NCBI RefSeq assembly: GCF_003425685.1
Contig: NZ_QJKM01000003.1
Coordinates: 62,001-126,000 of the forward strand
Source: Rhizobium terrae
GTDB taxonomy: Bacteria; Pseudomonadota; Alphaproteobacteria; Rhizobiales; Rhizobiaceae
DNA: 64,000 nucleotides
Direction of reading: 5' to 3'
In this document: in pieces, positions 19,558 to 29,318 of the stretch
How positions within the stretch are numbered: the first letter of the stretch is position 1
How the letters are laid out: every line of letters begins with the position of its first letter
Position numbers and translations under genes: made by a program
Notes under the pieces: generated by a model
Seen by the model: only the letters and a program-made list of their open reading frames with translations
Told to the model about the DNA's origin: nothing
Databases searched by the model: none

Positions 19558-20208
19558 ATGGATTTGGCAATTCCTAGCGCAACCAATCTCGGCCTGTTCG
19601 TCAGCGCTACGCTCGTGCTGCTTCTCGTGCCGGGACCGGCAGTCCTTTACATCTTTGCGCGCTCGGTCGAGCAGGGCCGTTCTGCCGGCCTCGTTTCGAT
19701 CCTTGGCATCCACACGGCCACGCTTGTTCATGTCGCCGCCGCCGCTGTGGGGCTGTCGGCGCTCCTGGCGTCATCCGCGCTCGCCTTCAGCGTCGTGAAG
19801 TATGCCGGCGCCGCTTACCTGATCTGGCTTGGCCTCAAGAAGATTTTCGGCACGTCAGACATTCCCGACGTCGAGAACGGTTTACCAGTACGTAGCCGCA
19901 TGCGCCTCTTTCGTGAGGGCTTTATAGTCAACCTCCTCAATCCGAAGACGGCGCTGTTCTTTCTGGCTTTCCTGCCGCAGTTCGTTGAGGTCGACCGTGG
20001 CCATGTGGCAATGCAGATCGCTTTTCTCGGGATTCTCTACACAGCGATCGGCGTTCTGACGGACAGCACTTATGCACTTGCTGCCGGCACGGCCGGCAAG
20101 TGGCTAAAGCGCAGTCCCGTCTATCTGAAGGCTGAACGCTGGGTCAGCGGTTTCGTCTACATCGGCCTTGGCTTGACGGCCGCTTTTGCGGGCAATCAGA
20201 AGAAATAG
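19558..20208 (+). CDS. LysE/RhtB family amino-acid exporter
   Basis: A 216-residue inner-membrane protein with about six transmembrane helices. The LysE/RhtB signature LLVPGPAVLYIFARS is near the N-terminus, AAYLIWLGLKKIF and FIVNLLNPKTALFFLAFLPQF lie in the middle, and the last helix is near YIGLGLTAAF. Family members export amino acids or derivatives; the substrate here is unknown. The start is supported by GGAG about 10 bases upstream. It is monocistronic. Confidence 0.85.
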   Translation: MDLAIPSATNLGLFVSATLVLLLVPGPAVLYIFARSVEQGRSAGLVSILGIHTATLVHVAAAAVGLSALLASSALAFSVVKYAGAAYLIWLGLKKIFGTSDIPDVENGLPVRSRMRLFREGFIVNLLNPKTALFFLAFLPQFVEVDRGHVAMQIAFLGILYTAIGVLTDSTYALAAGTAGKWLKRSPVYLKAERWVSGFVYIGLGLTAAFAGNQKK

Positions 20209-20225
20209 ACTCGCCTGACCTCCTC

Positions 20226-20331
20226 GGAAGTCGCCCTAAACGGTTAGCCCGTGGTGGCGATCTGGAATGATGGCATGCCGCCGCAAAAGTCAGGTACAAC
20301 AATTAGCGACTTCCAAGGGACTTTTGCGGCG
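20226..20331. repeat. Two interleaved inverted repeats
   Basis: Arm A GGAAGTCGC (20226-20234) pairs with GCGACTTCC (20306-20314). Arm B CGCCGCAAAAGTC (20279-20291) pairs with GACTTTTGCGGCG (20319-20331). Because the order is A-B-A'-B', both cannot form as simple nested hairpins. The element lies between the 3' ends of the LysE gene and the Crp-like gene. It may hold terminators for either gene or be a small repeat remnant; there is no clear poly-T tract. Confidence 0.4.
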
Positions 20332-20483
20332 CGACTGTCGGCAGCTTTTTGGGCCGTCCGCATGACAGCCGCCATTTCGCTTCTCTCCACTCAATGTCGC
20401 CATTCGCGCAGGCCTGGACAGTTCTCGTTTCGTCGTTTTCAGTCCGCCCGATTGCCGTCATGGCCGTTTTCTTTCCCGCCGGT

Positions 20484-21203
20484 CTATCGGGGCTCCACCC
20501 GCAGACTGAGATAGGTCGGATCGAATTCGGCCATTTCCACGAGCCCTTCCCAGTCAAGAACCGTGATCGTCTGATTGATCCAGGAGATCAAGCCCTCCCT
20601 GCGCAACGCCTGGATCACCCTGTTCATGTGAACCAGCGAAAGACCCAGCACATCCGCCATCTCGCCTTGGGAAAGCGGCAGATAGAAACTCCGCTCGTGG
20701 GTGCGCCGCACCGCCGTCAGCCGGACATAGAGTTCGCAGATGATATGGGCGAGGTGCGATACCTTGGAGCGGCGACCCATCGCTACGATCCAGGCCCGAT
20801 GGATCGAGCCGTGTACCAATGTGTCGAGCCAGAGCATGCGGGCCAGATGCGGTTGGCGTTCGGTGATCAGCTTGAGATCAGGATGCTCCGCAAGGGCGAT
20901 CTGGCAGTTCGACAGGGCTATGACGCCGTGGTCCATGGTCTTCAGCAGAAAGGCGTGCAGGTCAACGAAATCGCCGGCTATGTGGATTGCCGTAATCTGG
21001 CGCGTTCCTTCCGCCGTCAGCTTGTAGCGGGCGGCAAAACCGTCGATCAGCAGGCTGCTATAGCCAGGCCTTGATCCCTCCGAGACGATATCCTCCGCCG
21101 CCGAAAACCGCCGCCCGCGATGCAGGATAGCCTTCAGCGTCTCCCGCTCCTCATCGGTCAGGACGTCGTGCCGCTGAAGATTGAGAAGCAGAGATTCGAT
21201 CAC
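20484..21203 (-). CDS. Crp/Fnr family transcriptional regulator
   Basis: A 239-residue regulator with an N-terminal cyclic-nucleotide-binding-like beta-barrel (about residues 25-125, including GFAARYKLTAEGTRQI) and a C-terminal winged HTH (about 155-220: LSQGEMADVLGLSLVHMNRV, IQALRREGLI). There is no cysteine cluster of the FNR type near the N-terminus, so it is unlikely to be a direct oxygen sensor. Its targets are unknown. It is transcribed away from the DUF6894 gene and toward the interleaved repeats. Confidence 0.88.
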   Translation of the reverse strand: MIESLLLNLQRHDVLTDEERETLKAILHRGRRFSAAEDIVSEGSRPGYSSLLIDGFAARYKLTAEGTRQITAIHIAGDFVDLHAFLLKTMDHGVIALSNCQIALAEHPDLKLITERQPHLARMLWLDTLVHGSIHRAWIVAMGRRSKVSHLAHIICELYVRLTAVRRTHERSFYLPLSQGEMADVLGLSLVHMNRVIQALRREGLISWINQTITVLDWEGLVEMAEFDPTYLSLRVEPR

Positions 21204-21358
21204 GGGTGTTCCTCGGCCAGCTGCGGTTCAACGGACGCCAACAAGCCTCATATAGGGCCGCGGTTTCTCACGACCACTCGCGCGGCCATACGGCGTTGCC
21301 GACCGAACAAGCATCGTCGCCGGCATTCGGTGCTGCGTAGCGAAACGGCTAACATGGC

Positions 21359-21589
21359 ATGGCACAGTTCGATCTCATGAATGGCGAAGGCCTGGTTCGA
21401 GACGAACAGGGACAGGAAATGCCCGAGAGCGTGAGCATCAGCCGGGAAGTGAGCAGGACACTCGCCGATATCGCCAGTGAAGAACTTCCCAACGGAGGAA
21501 AGGGAACGATCACGATCGAGATCCGCGACGAGCGCGGCCGCGCGGGTCTTCGACATCAGTCTTTCATTCAAGACCCGCTGGCACGGTGA
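21359..21589 (+). CDS. DUF6894-like small protein
   Basis: A 76-residue protein resembling the DUF6894 family, small alphaproteobacterial proteins of unknown function. It has the pattern DEQGQEMPES, then SREVSRTLADIASEELPNG, then ITIEIRDERGR. The usual family opening (MPRYFF-type strand) is only partly matched by MAQFDLMNGEG. No clear Shine-Dalgarno sequence is visible. The region 21590-21883 after it contains no gene that I can support. Confidence 0.55.
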   Translation: MAQFDLMNGEGLVRDEQGQEMPESVSISREVSRTLADIASEELPNGGKGTITIEIRDERGRAGLRHQSFIQDPLAR

Positions 21590-21883
21590 AGCGGACGTAT
21601 AAGTCGTAGATGTATCAATTCCGAACAGTGAAATCTTCACATCCGAGGCGCGACCCGGAAAGAACATTTCGAGAAATCATTAACCATACCAAATAGAAGT
21701 TCTCCTACCGGCCCGAATTCGTTCGCATTTTCGCCACGTTGCCAGCATGAATTCTGTTCCGTTAAGTTCGGTGGCGTAGGGGTATGTCCCGAACTGGTTC
21801 AATAGTTGCGGGAGCAGGGCGGTTTTACGAGGACCGTTCCCTGCCGATCGCGGTGAAGGCGGCATGGGGCAGAAGAGTTGAGC

Positions 21884-22990
21884 GTGAGTGGCGGCAAGCT
21901 TTCGCTGGGTGCGAAATGGCTGGGAATATCACTGGTTTGCGTCGGCATGGCGTCCTGCGCCATGACTGAGGCTCCCAAGAGTAGCAAGCCTCGCAGCAAG
22001 GAATATTTCTCCGAGAAGGAATATGGCGTTAGGGCGAGCCCTCGCGTGGTGGCTGACGGCCGGCCGGTGCCGAAGGGCGGCGGGCGTTTCATGGTCGGCG
22101 ATCCCTATCAGGTGAAGGGCAAGACCTACGTTCCGAAGGAAGACCCGAATTACAACAAGAGCGGGCTTGCCTCCTGGTACGGCTCGGCCTTTCATGGCCG
22201 TCTGACCGCCAATGGCGAAGTCTACGACAGCGCGTCCATCACGGCCGCCCATCCGACCTTCCCGCTGCCGAGCTATGCGCGCGTCACGAACATGGATAAC
22301 GGCTCCTCGGTGATCGTTCGCGTCAACGATCGCGGCCCCTATCATCCGGGCCGCATCATCGACGTGTCGGAAAAGACCGCGCAGCTTCTCGACATCAAGC
22401 GGGTCGGTACTGCGAACGTGAACGTTCAATATGTCGGGCGCGCCCGCATGGACGGACAGGATACGCCGTTCCTGATGGCCTCTTATATCCGCAAGGGCGA
22501 CCGGCTGCCGTCGATCCGGCCGGAAGGTCAGATAGCATCCGGCGTGATGGTCGCCTCCAACCAGACGCTTCGCGACCAGATCCAAAGCTACAGTTCGTCG
22601 ATGCCGAGCCCGGTCGCCTTTGCCGGCCGCACGCCGAGCGGCCCTGCGCCGGCCGCTCAGTCGAAAGAGCCTTTCCAGGCGGTGGAAAATTTCTCGGGAC
22701 TGCCGCACTCCGGGCCTATGCCGACGGAGCGGCCGGTGGGCGGGTCGACCCGCCCACCGGCACCGGCCTATGCGGCAAACCATGTCGTCCAGCCACAACC
22801 GGAGCAAGCGAGAGCGCCGCAGGCGCGTACCGATGTCGCTTCCTATGCGCAGCCGGTGCAGGCAAGGCAGTCGCAAGCCCAGCCGACCGCAACCGCCTAT
22901 GCCGAACCGGCCGGCGGCAGAGCGCCGCAGGTGATGTTCGGCAACATGATCCTCGAAGGTCCTCGGCCCGCTCAAAAGCCCGTGCGTTAA
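21884..22990 (+). CDS. rlpA: RlpA-like septal ring lytic transglycosylase / lipoprotein
   Basis: Predicted outer-membrane lipoprotein that cleaves denuded peptidoglycan glycans. The N-terminus is a lipoprotein signal (GISLVCVGMASC, acceptor Cys). A double-psi beta-barrel RlpA domain covers about residues 85-185 (SGLASWYGSAFHGRLTANG) with the conserved His in AAHPTFPLPS and Asp in VRVNDRGPYHPG. The ~170-residue C-terminus is Pro/Ala/Gln-rich, and no SPOR domain is recognisable. The start is GTG at 21884 with AGAAGAG six bases upstream; TTG at 21878 is the alternative. It heads the run rlpA-dacC-tmk-holB-metG-tatD. Confidence 0.88.
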   Translation: MSGGKLSLGAKWLGISLVCVGMASCAMTEAPKSSKPRSKEYFSEKEYGVRASPRVVADGRPVPKGGGRFMVGDPYQVKGKTYVPKEDPNYNKSGLASWYGSAFHGRLTANGEVYDSASITAAHPTFPLPSYARVTNMDNGSSVIVRVNDRGPYHPGRIIDVSEKTAQLLDIKRVGTANVNVQYVGRARMDGQDTPFLMASYIRKGDRLPSIRPEGQIASGVMVASNQTLRDQIQSYSSSMPSPVAFAGRTPSGPAPAAQSKEPFQAVENFSGLPHSGPMPTERPVGGSTRPPAPAYAANHVVQPQPEQARAPQARTDVASYAQPVQARQSQAQPTATAYAEPAGGRAPQVMFGNMILEGPRPAQKPVR

Positions 22991-23056
22991 GCCTTGCGTC
23001 GATTGCGGCGGGCAAGCGCCGCTGCTACGCATAGGATGTAACGGTCAACCGGATTG

Positions 23057-24226
23057 ATGATGCGGCGTCTTCTGTTCCTCCTTTGCGTGATCGGTCTTGC
23101 GGCCATGTCGGCCTCCGGCACGGCCGGCGCCCAGGAACCGTCGCCGGCTTTCGTCACCAAGGCGAAGCAGATCTACCTCGTTGAGGCAAAGACCGGAACC
23201 GTGTTACTGGCCTCCAACGAGAACCAGGCCTTTCCACCGGCCTCGCTCGCCAAGCTCATGACGATGGAGGTGGTGTTCAGTGCCCTGAAGCGCGGCGAGA
23301 TCACCGGGGACACGACCTATCCCGTTTCGCAATATGCCTGGCGCACCGGGGGCGCTCCATCGGGCACGACGACGATGTTTGCCGCGCTCAAGTCGCAGAT
23401 CCGCGTCGAGGACCTCGTCAAGGGCGTCATCATCCAAAATGCCAATGATGCCTGCATCGTGCTGGCGGAGGGTATTTCCCGCACCGAAAGCGAATTTGCG
23501 GTCCGCATGACGGCGCGCGCCAAGGACCTTGGGCTCGGCCGCTCGGCTTTCGCGAACTCGACCGGGCTGCCAGATGGAGAAAGCCGCACCACGGCCCGCG
23601 ATCTCGTCGAACTCGCCCGGCATATATATCGGGAATATCCGGACTATTACCCGCTCTACTCGCAGCCGGATTTCGAATGGAACAAGATTTTCCAGCGCAA
23701 CAAGAACCCGCTTCTGGCGCTCAATATCGGCGTCGACGGACTGGGGGCCGGTTTTGCCGAAGGTTCCGGATATGCGCTCACGACCTCCGTGCAGCGCAAC
23801 GGCACACGGCTTTTTCTCGCCATGGGCGGGCTTGCGAACGACAAGGAGAGGCTCGAAGAGGCGCGGCGGGTGCTGGAATGGGCCTTGTCCTCCTTCGAGA
23901 CGAAGGTCCTTTTCAAGAAGGACGAGGTGATCGGCCAGGCGAGCGTCTACGGCGGGACTTCCCGGTATGTGGATCTGGTCGCCCGGGAGCCGGTCGATAT
24001 CTATCTCCCGGCCAACAATCCCGACCGCCTGTCGGGACGCATCGTCTATCGCTGGCCGCTGCGGGCTCCCGTCGCGGCAGGCCAGGACGTCGGAACCTTG
24101 CGGATATCCGCCGGAGACAGGGTCGTGCGGGAGGTGCCGCTGGTCACCGCCGAGGCCGTCGGCACAGGCAGTCTGACCAGCCAGGCAACCGACGCGCTTC
24201 TGGAACTGATGTTCTTCTGGCTCTAA
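23057..24226 (+). CDS. dacC: D-alanyl-D-alanine carboxypeptidase family protein with altered active-site motifs
   Basis: A peptidase S11/PBP5-family protein of 389 residues with a cleavable signal peptide (LLFLLCVIGLAAMSASG, AGAQ), acting in the periplasm on peptidoglycan stem peptides. The nucleophile motif SLAK is at residues 63-66. The second motif, usually SGN/SAN, reads NAN (128-130). The third, usually KTG, reads GAG (DGLGAGF, 230-232). A C-terminal PBP5-like domain follows. Loss of the KTG Lys suggests reduced or changed activity. The start may be 23057, 23060 or TTG 23054. The rlpA neighbour agrees with an envelope role. Confidence 0.85.
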   Translation: MMRRLLFLLCVIGLAAMSASGTAGAQEPSPAFVTKAKQIYLVEAKTGTVLLASNENQAFPPASLAKLMTMEVVFSALKRGEITGDTTYPVSQYAWRTGGAPSGTTTMFAALKSQIRVEDLVKGVIIQNANDACIVLAEGISRTESEFAVRMTARAKDLGLGRSAFANSTGLPDGESRTTARDLVELARHIYREYPDYYPLYSQPDFEWNKIFQRNKNPLLALNIGVDGLGAGFAEGSGYALTTSVQRNGTRLFLAMGGLANDKERLEEARRVLEWALSSFETKVLFKKDEVIGQASVYGGTSRYVDLVAREPVDIYLPANNPDRLSGRIVYRWPLRAPVAAGQDVGTLRISAGDRVVREVPLVTAEAVGTGSLTSQATDALLELMFFWL

Positions 24227-24291
24227 CGTATTGTTTCGCAGCGCACCCATATGCGCTATAAGCTAAAAAACAAAAGAGTACGGAAACACGC

Positions 24292-24972
24292 GTGGCAGAA
24301 CGTTCCGGATTGTTCGTGACATTCGAAGGCGGCGAAGGGGCCGGGAAATCCACCCAGATTCGTCGGCTTGCCGATGTATTGCGTCGGCGCGGGCATGACG
24401 TACTCATGACGCGCGAACCGGGCGGATCACCGGGAGCCGAAGCAGTGCGTCACGTGCTGCTTTCCGGTGCCGCGGAGGAGTTCGGCGTGCGGATGGAGGC
24501 GATGCTGTTTGCCGCGGCCCGCAACGACCATGTGGAGGAAGTGATTCGGCCGGCGCTCGAAAGTGGCGCGATCGTGCTGTGCGACCGGTTTATCGACAGC
24601 TCCCGGGTCTATCAGGGCGTAACCGGCAATCTGGAGGCGGATTTCATCGAGGCGTTGCAGCGGGTGGCGATCGATGGCGTCGTGCCGGATTGCACGCTGA
24701 TCCTGGACCTGCCCGCCGAGGTGGGCCTGAAGCGCGCCCGCAAGCGCGGCGGCAGCGACGCGCCGGACCGGTTCGAGCGAGAGGAGATCGAGACGCACGA
24801 GAAGCGCCGCGAGGCCTATCTGGAGATCGCCGAAGCCGATCCGGCCCGCTGCCATGTCGTGAATGCGGAGCGTTCCGAGGACGCGATCGCTGACGAGATC
24901 TTCAAGGTGGTCGAGCCGCTGGTGCGCGAACTCGGTTTCGCACGGGCAAGCAGCGCGGAATCCGTCGGATGA
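24292..24972 (+). CDS. tmk: Thymidylate kinase
   Basis: Phosphorylates dTMP to dTDP. The 226 residues carry the P-loop [11 protein letters not shown], the dTMP-binding [11 protein letters not shown], and the DR(F/Y) motif [13 protein letters not shown], with a LID region around [12 protein letters not shown]. The start codon is GTG. The 3' end overlaps holB by 4 bases (ATGA), so dTTP supply and a clamp-loader subunit are co-translated, a common alphaproteobacterial pairing. Confidence 0.96.
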   Translation: MAERSGLFVTFEGGEGAGKSTQIRRLADVLRRRGHDVLMTREPGGSPGAEAVRHVLLSGAAEEFGVRMEAMLFAAARNDHVEEVIRPALESGAIVLCDRFIDSSRVYQGVTGNLEADFIEALQRVAIDGVVPDCTLILDLPAEVGLKRARKRGGSDAPDRFEREEIETHEKRREAYLEIAEADPARCHVVNAERSEDAIADEIFKVVEPLVRELGFARASSAESVG

Positions 24973-25997
24973 GCGAGGACATTGCCGGCCTTCTCGACGG
25001 CGCCGTGCCGCCGGCGCGCAATCCGCATCTTTACGGCCATCGCGCCGCCGAAGAATTCCTGGCGCGGAGTTACCGTTCGGGGAAGGGCCATCACGCCATT
25101 CTGATCGAAGGTCCGGAGGGAATCGGCAAGGCGACGCTCGCTTTCCGCTTCGCCAACCATGTCCTGACCCATCCCGATCCGGCGACGGCACCCGAACACC
25201 TGGCAGATCCCGATCTCAACTTGCCCGTCAGCCGCCAGATCGCCTCCGGCGCATCACACAATCTCCTGCATCTGACGCGGCCCGTGGATGAAAAGACCGG
25301 CAAGGCAAAGACGGCGATCACTGTGGACGAGGTGCGCCGGGCGGGGCATTTCTTCTCGCAAACTTCCGGCACCGGCAATTGGCGGATCGTCATCATCGAT
25401 CCCGCTGACGACCTCAACCGCAATGCGGCGAACGCCATCCTGAAGATCCTCGAGGAACCGCCCCGCCGGGCGCTCTTCCTGGTTCTGTCGCACGCGCCCG
25501 GAAAGCTGCTGCCGACGATCCGGTCCCGCTGTCAGCCACTGAAACTGTCACCGCTTGATGATGAAGATCTGTCGCGGGCACTCGCCGGGCTGGGTACACC
25601 GCTCGACGGCGGGCGGACCCAGGAGACCGTGCTTGCGATGTCGAAGGGCAGCGTGGCGCAGGCGCTGAAGCTTCTGAATTACGGCGGTACCGAAATCATC
25701 GCCGCGTTCGATGACGTGATGGCTGCCGAAGGCCCGGCCGCGCGCAAGGCAATGCACCGGCTGGCCGACGTGCTTTCCGGCAAGGAGAGCGAAGTGATCT
25801 TCGGATTTTTCCTGGAGCATCTCAGCGACCATCTGGTAGCCCGGGCGAGGGCGGCGGCGCTGGCCGGCGATCTTTCCGGCGCCGACCGGCAGGCAAAGCT
25901 CGTCAGCGACATCAACGAAAAGGTGAGCGTCGCGCAGGCCTATAATCTCGACCGCAAGCAGACCATCCTGTCGATCCTTGAAGCCGCACGACGATAG
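24969..25997 (+). CDS. holB: DNA polymerase III subunit delta'
   Basis: Clamp-loader subunit of 342 residues with an AAA+ fold. It has a Walker-A-like [13 protein letters not shown], a sensor/SRC-type motif in [14 protein letters not shown] (the SRC motif typical of clamp loaders), and [17 protein letters not shown]. The alphaproteobacterial N-terminal extension before the P-loop is present. It starts inside the tmk stop and is followed 122 bases later by metG. Confidence 0.95.
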   Translation: MSEDIAGLLDGAVPPARNPHLYGHRAAEEFLARSYRSGKGHHAILIEGPEGIGKATLAFRFANHVLTHPDPATAPEHLADPDLNLPVSRQIASGASHNLLHLTRPVDEKTGKAKTAITVDEVRRAGHFFSQTSGTGNWRIVIIDPADDLNRNAANAILKILEEPPRRALFLVLSHAPGKLLPTIRSRCQPLKLSPLDDEDLSRALAGLGTPLDGGRTQETVLAMSKGSVAQALKLLNYGGTEIIAAFDDVMAAEGPAARKAMHRLADVLSGKESEVIFGFFLEHLSDHLVARARAAALAGDLSGADRQAKLVSDINEKVSVAQAYNLDRKQTILSILEAARR

Positions 25998-26119
25998 GCC
26001 GATATCCAGGCGCGGAACGTCATCCAGGAACTTTGTGTTTCGCATCAGCGAAACATGCGCTAAGAGCGCTCAGCACGGATCCGTGCCGGACAGTTTCCTT
26101 TCAAGTCCCGAGTGCAACA

Positions 26120-27667
26120 ATGCCGAACAAGACGCCCTATTACATCACCACCGCGATTTCCTATCCCAACGGCAAGCCGCATATCGGCCATGCCTACGAG
26201 CTTATCGCGACGGACGCGATGGCGCGCTTCCAGCGCCTCGACGGCAAGGACGTTTTCTTCCTGACAGGCACGGACGAGCATGGCCAGAAGATGCAGCAGA
26301 CGGCGCGCGCCGAAGGCATTAGCCCGGAAGTGCTTGCCGAACGCAATTCCAACGAGTTCCGCGAAATGGGTCGGCTGCTGAACTCGTCCAACGACGACTT
26401 CATCCGCACCACCGAGCAACGCCACCATGAGGCCTCGAAAGACATCTGGAACCGGATGGCCGACAATGGCGACATCTACAAGGACACTTATGCCGGCTGG
26501 TATTCGGTGCGCGACGAGGCCTACTACGCCGAAGACGAAACACAGCTGCGCGACGGCGTTCGCTATGGCCCGCAGGGCACGCCGGTCGAATGGGTCGAGG
26601 AGTCGAGCTATTTCTTCAAGTTGTCCGCCTACGAGGACAAGCTGCTCAAGCACTATGAGGAAAATCCGGACTTCATCGGACCCAACGAGCGCCGCAACGA
26701 AGTGATTTCCTTCGTCAAATCCGGCCTGCGCGATCTCTCCGTGTCGCGCACCACGTTCGACTGGGGTATCAAGGTACCGAACGATCCGGCGCATGTGATG
26801 TATGTCTGGGTCGACGCGCTGACCAATTACATCACTGCCACCGGATACATGGAAGACAAGAACGGTCCCCGCGCCAAATATTGGCCGGCGGACGTGCATA
26901 TCATCGGCAAGGACATCATCCGCTTCCACGCCGTCTACTGGCCGGCTTTCCTGATGTCGGCCGGCCTGCCGCTGCCGAAGCGCGTCTATGCGCACGGCTT
27001 TGTGCTGAACAACGGCGAGAAGATGTCGAAGTCCCTCGGCAACGTCGTTGATCCGTTCGAACTGCTGGAAAAGTTCGGGCTCGACTATGTCCGCTATTAT
27101 CTCTGCCGCGAGATCTCCTTCGGCCAGGACGGCAACTGCAACGACCAGCTGATCGCGACACGCGTCAATGCCGACCTCGCCAACGGCATCGGCAACCTTG
27201 CCAGCCGCTCGCTGTCGATGATCGTCAAGAACTGCGAAGGCATCGTTCCGGAGCCGGGTGAACTCACCGAAGCGGACAAGGAACTGCTGGCGCTTGCCGA
27301 CGGCATGCTCTCAACCTGCCGTGACGAGATGAACCGCCAGGCGATCCACAAGGCGCTCGGCGCGGTCATCGCCGTCGTTTCTGAGACCGACCGCTATTTC
27401 GCCGCCCAGGCGCCCTGGGTGCTGAAGAAGACCGACCCGGAGCGCATGGGTACCGTGCTCTACGTGACGGCGGAAGTGGTGCGCCAGATCGCCATCCTGC
27501 TGCAGCCGTTCATGCCGGAATCCTCGACCAAGCTGCTCGATCTCGTGAAAACGCCGGCGGACAAGCGGGACTTCAGCGCACTCGGCGAGGCTCACCGCCT
27601 GAAGCCGGGCAGCGTGCTGGAAGCGCCGACGCCGGTCTTTCCACGTTATGTGGCTCCGGAAGCATAA
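26120..27667 (+). CDS. metG: Methionyl-tRNA synthetase
   Basis: Charges tRNA-Met. At 515 residues it is the short, non-dimerising form without a C-terminal EMAP/tRNA-binding domain. The class I signature HIGH is in [11 protein letters not shown] and KMSKS is in [11 protein letters not shown]. The region after the first half-Rossmann fold lacks the cysteine-rich zinc knuckle of E. coli MetG, as in the alphaproteobacterial type. The ATG at 26120 matches the family N-terminus ([11 protein letters not shown]). Confidence 0.97.
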   Translation: MPNKTPYYITTAISYPNGKPHIGHAYELIATDAMARFQRLDGKDVFFLTGTDEHGQKMQQTARAEGISPEVLAERNSNEFREMGRLLNSSNDDFIRTTEQRHHEASKDIWNRMADNGDIYKDTYAGWYSVRDEAYYAEDETQLRDGVRYGPQGTPVEWVEESSYFFKLSAYEDKLLKHYEENPDFIGPNERRNEVISFVKSGLRDLSVSRTTFDWGIKVPNDPAHVMYVWVDALTNYITATGYMEDKNGPRAKYWPADVHIIGKDIIRFHAVYWPAFLMSAGLPLPKRVYAHGFVLNNGEKMSKSLGNVVDPFELLEKFGLDYVRYYLCREISFGQDGNCNDQLIATRVNADLANGIGNLASRSLSMIVKNCEGIVPEPGELTEADKELLALADGMLSTCRDEMNRQAIHKALGAVIAVVSETDRYFAAQAPWVLKKTDPERMGTVLYVTAEVVRQIAILLQPFMPESSTKLLDLVKTPADKRDFSALGEAHRLKPGSVLEAPTPVFPRYVAPEA

Positions 27668-27676
27668 GGCTTCGTG

Positions 27677-28459
27677 ATGCTGATCGATACCCATTGCCAT
27701 CTGGATTTCGCTGATTTCGCGGAGGAGCGCGACGCCATCGTGGCACGCGCCCACGAGGCCGGCGTCGGACAGATGGTGACCATATCGACCCGGGTCCGCA
27801 AGCTCGACGGCCTGCTGGCGATCACCGAAAAATATCCCTCGGTCTTCTGCTCGGTCGGCACGCATCCGAACAATGCCGGCGAGGAACTGGATATCCAGAC
27901 TGAAGACTTGGTACGGCTCGCCAACCAGCACGAAAAGATCGTCGCGATCGGCGAGGCCGGGCTCGATTATTTCTACGACACGCAGACGCCGGCCGACCAG
28001 AAGACCGGGCTCGCGCGCCATGTCGCTGCGGCGCGTGAAACCGGCCTGCCGCTCGTCATTCACAGCCGTGCGGCCGATGACGACATGATCGAGATCCTGA
28101 CGACGGAAAGCGGGAAGGGGGCTTTCCCCTTTATTCTGCACTGCTTCTCATCGGGCGCCGAGCTTGCCCGCGTCGGCGTCGAGCTCGGCGGTTACGTTTC
28201 CTTCTCAGGAATCCTGACATTCCCGAAATCGGAGGAGCTTCGCGATATCGCTGGAACGGTTCCGATGGACCGGCTGCTGGTCGAAACCGACGCACCGTAT
28301 CTTGCGCCCAAACGCTGGCGTGGAAAGCGCAACGAGCCGTCCTACGTGGTGAACACGGCGGAAGTGCTCGCCGAATGCAAGGGCGTGAGCTACGGCGAGA
28401 TGGCCGAGGTCACCACGGAGAATGCGTTCCGCGTCTTTTCCAAGATGCCGAGGCTCTGA
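27677..28459 (+). CDS. tatD: TatD family metal-dependent hydrolase
   Basis: A 260-residue TIM-barrel metal hydrolase; family members have been reported as 3'-5' exonucleases or D-aminoacyl-tRNA deacylases. Metal-binding positions are visible: DTHCHLDF at the N-terminus, the Glu in AIGEAGLDYF, the His in LVIHSRAADDD, the His in LHCFSSG, and the Asp in VETDAPYLAP. The ATG at 27677 is chosen over GTG at 27674. It lies 9 bases after metG and 3 bases before the MBL gene. Confidence 0.93.
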   Translation: MLIDTHCHLDFADFAEERDAIVARAHEAGVGQMVTISTRVRKLDGLLAITEKYPSVFCSVGTHPNNAGEELDIQTEDLVRLANQHEKIVAIGEAGLDYFYDTQTPADQKTGLARHVAAARETGLPLVIHSRAADDDMIEILTTESGKGAFPFILHCFSSGAELARVGVELGGYVSFSGILTFPKSEELRDIAGTVPMDRLLVETDAPYLAPKRWRGKRNEPSYVVNTAEVLAECKGVSYGEMAEVTTENAFRVFSKMPRL

Positions 28460-28462
28460 GCG

Positions 28463-29284
28463 GTGGCGGAATATCGGCGGCGCTTCACCATTCTCGGCTG
28501 CGCCTCGTCGCCGGGGGTGCCGAGGCCGAACGGCGACTGGGGCGCCTGCGATCCGAATAATCCGAGGAACCAGCGGACGCGCGCCGCCTTCATGGTCGAG
28601 CAGATCGGCCCGGACGGCGGCAGCACCGTCGTCGTTGTCGATACCGGCCCGGATTTCCGCCAGCAGATGGTCGCCAATAACGTGCAACGAGTCGATGCGG
28701 TGCTCTACACGCATGCGCATGCGGACCATCTGCACGGCATCGACGATCTCCGAACCTATTTCATGCTGCAGCGCCATCGCATTCCGATCCATGCCGATCC
28801 GTTCACGATGGAACGTATCTATCAGGGTTTCGGCTATTGCCTGGAAACGCCGCCGGGTGGCAATTATCCGCCGATCGCACGGCCGTTCCTGATCGAGAGC
28901 ATGGACGAGCCGATCATCATCGACGGACCGGGCGGAGAAATCCGTTTCCTGCCGCATCGGCAGGTGCATGGCGACATCTATTCTCTCGGCTTCCGCATCG
29001 GCGACGTGGCCTATTGCAGCGATGTGAGCGACTTTCCGCCGGAAAGCGTGCCGAAACTCGGCGGTCTCGATGTGCTGATCATCGATACGCTGCAATACAA
29101 ATTCCATCCGAGCCATCTTTCGCTCGAACAGGCGCTCGGCTGGATCGCAAGATTTGCGCCGAAGCACGCGATCCTGACCCATATGCATATTCCGCTCGAT
29201 TACGAGACGGTGATGGCCGAGACGCCGGACAACGTCGAGCCGGCCTATGACGGGCTGGTTTTCGACGTAACGGTCGATCTGTAG
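28463..29284 (+). CDS. MBL-fold metallo-hydrolase (PhnP-like)
   Basis: A 273-residue metallo-beta-lactamase-fold protein with the metal motif YTHAHADHLHGIDDLR, downstream His/Asp positions in RQVHGDIYSLGF and YCSDVSDFP, and the final His in ILTHMHIPLDYETV. It resembles the PhnP/cyclic-phosphodiesterase branch, but no phosphonate genes are nearby. Its place behind metG-tatD is conserved in rhizobia, so an RNA- or nucleotide-related substrate is plausible. The start is GTG at 28463, three bases after the tatD stop. It is the last gene of the plus-strand run; the dif-like site follows 34 bases later. Confidence 0.88.
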   Translation: MAEYRRRFTILGCASSPGVPRPNGDWGACDPNNPRNQRTRAAFMVEQIGPDGGSTVVVVDTGPDFRQQMVANNVQRVDAVLYTHAHADHLHGIDDLRTYFMLQRHRIPIHADPFTMERIYQGFGYCLETPPGGNYPPIARPFLIESMDEPIIIDGPGGEIRFLPHRQVHGDIYSLGFRIGDVAYCSDVSDFPPESVPKLGGLDVLIIDTLQYKFHPSHLSLEQALGWIARFAPKHAILTHMHIPLDYETVMAETPDNVEPAYDGLVFDVTVDL

Positions 29285-29318
29285 CGAACCGCGGCGCCAG
29301 CGTTTTCAACTACATCGA

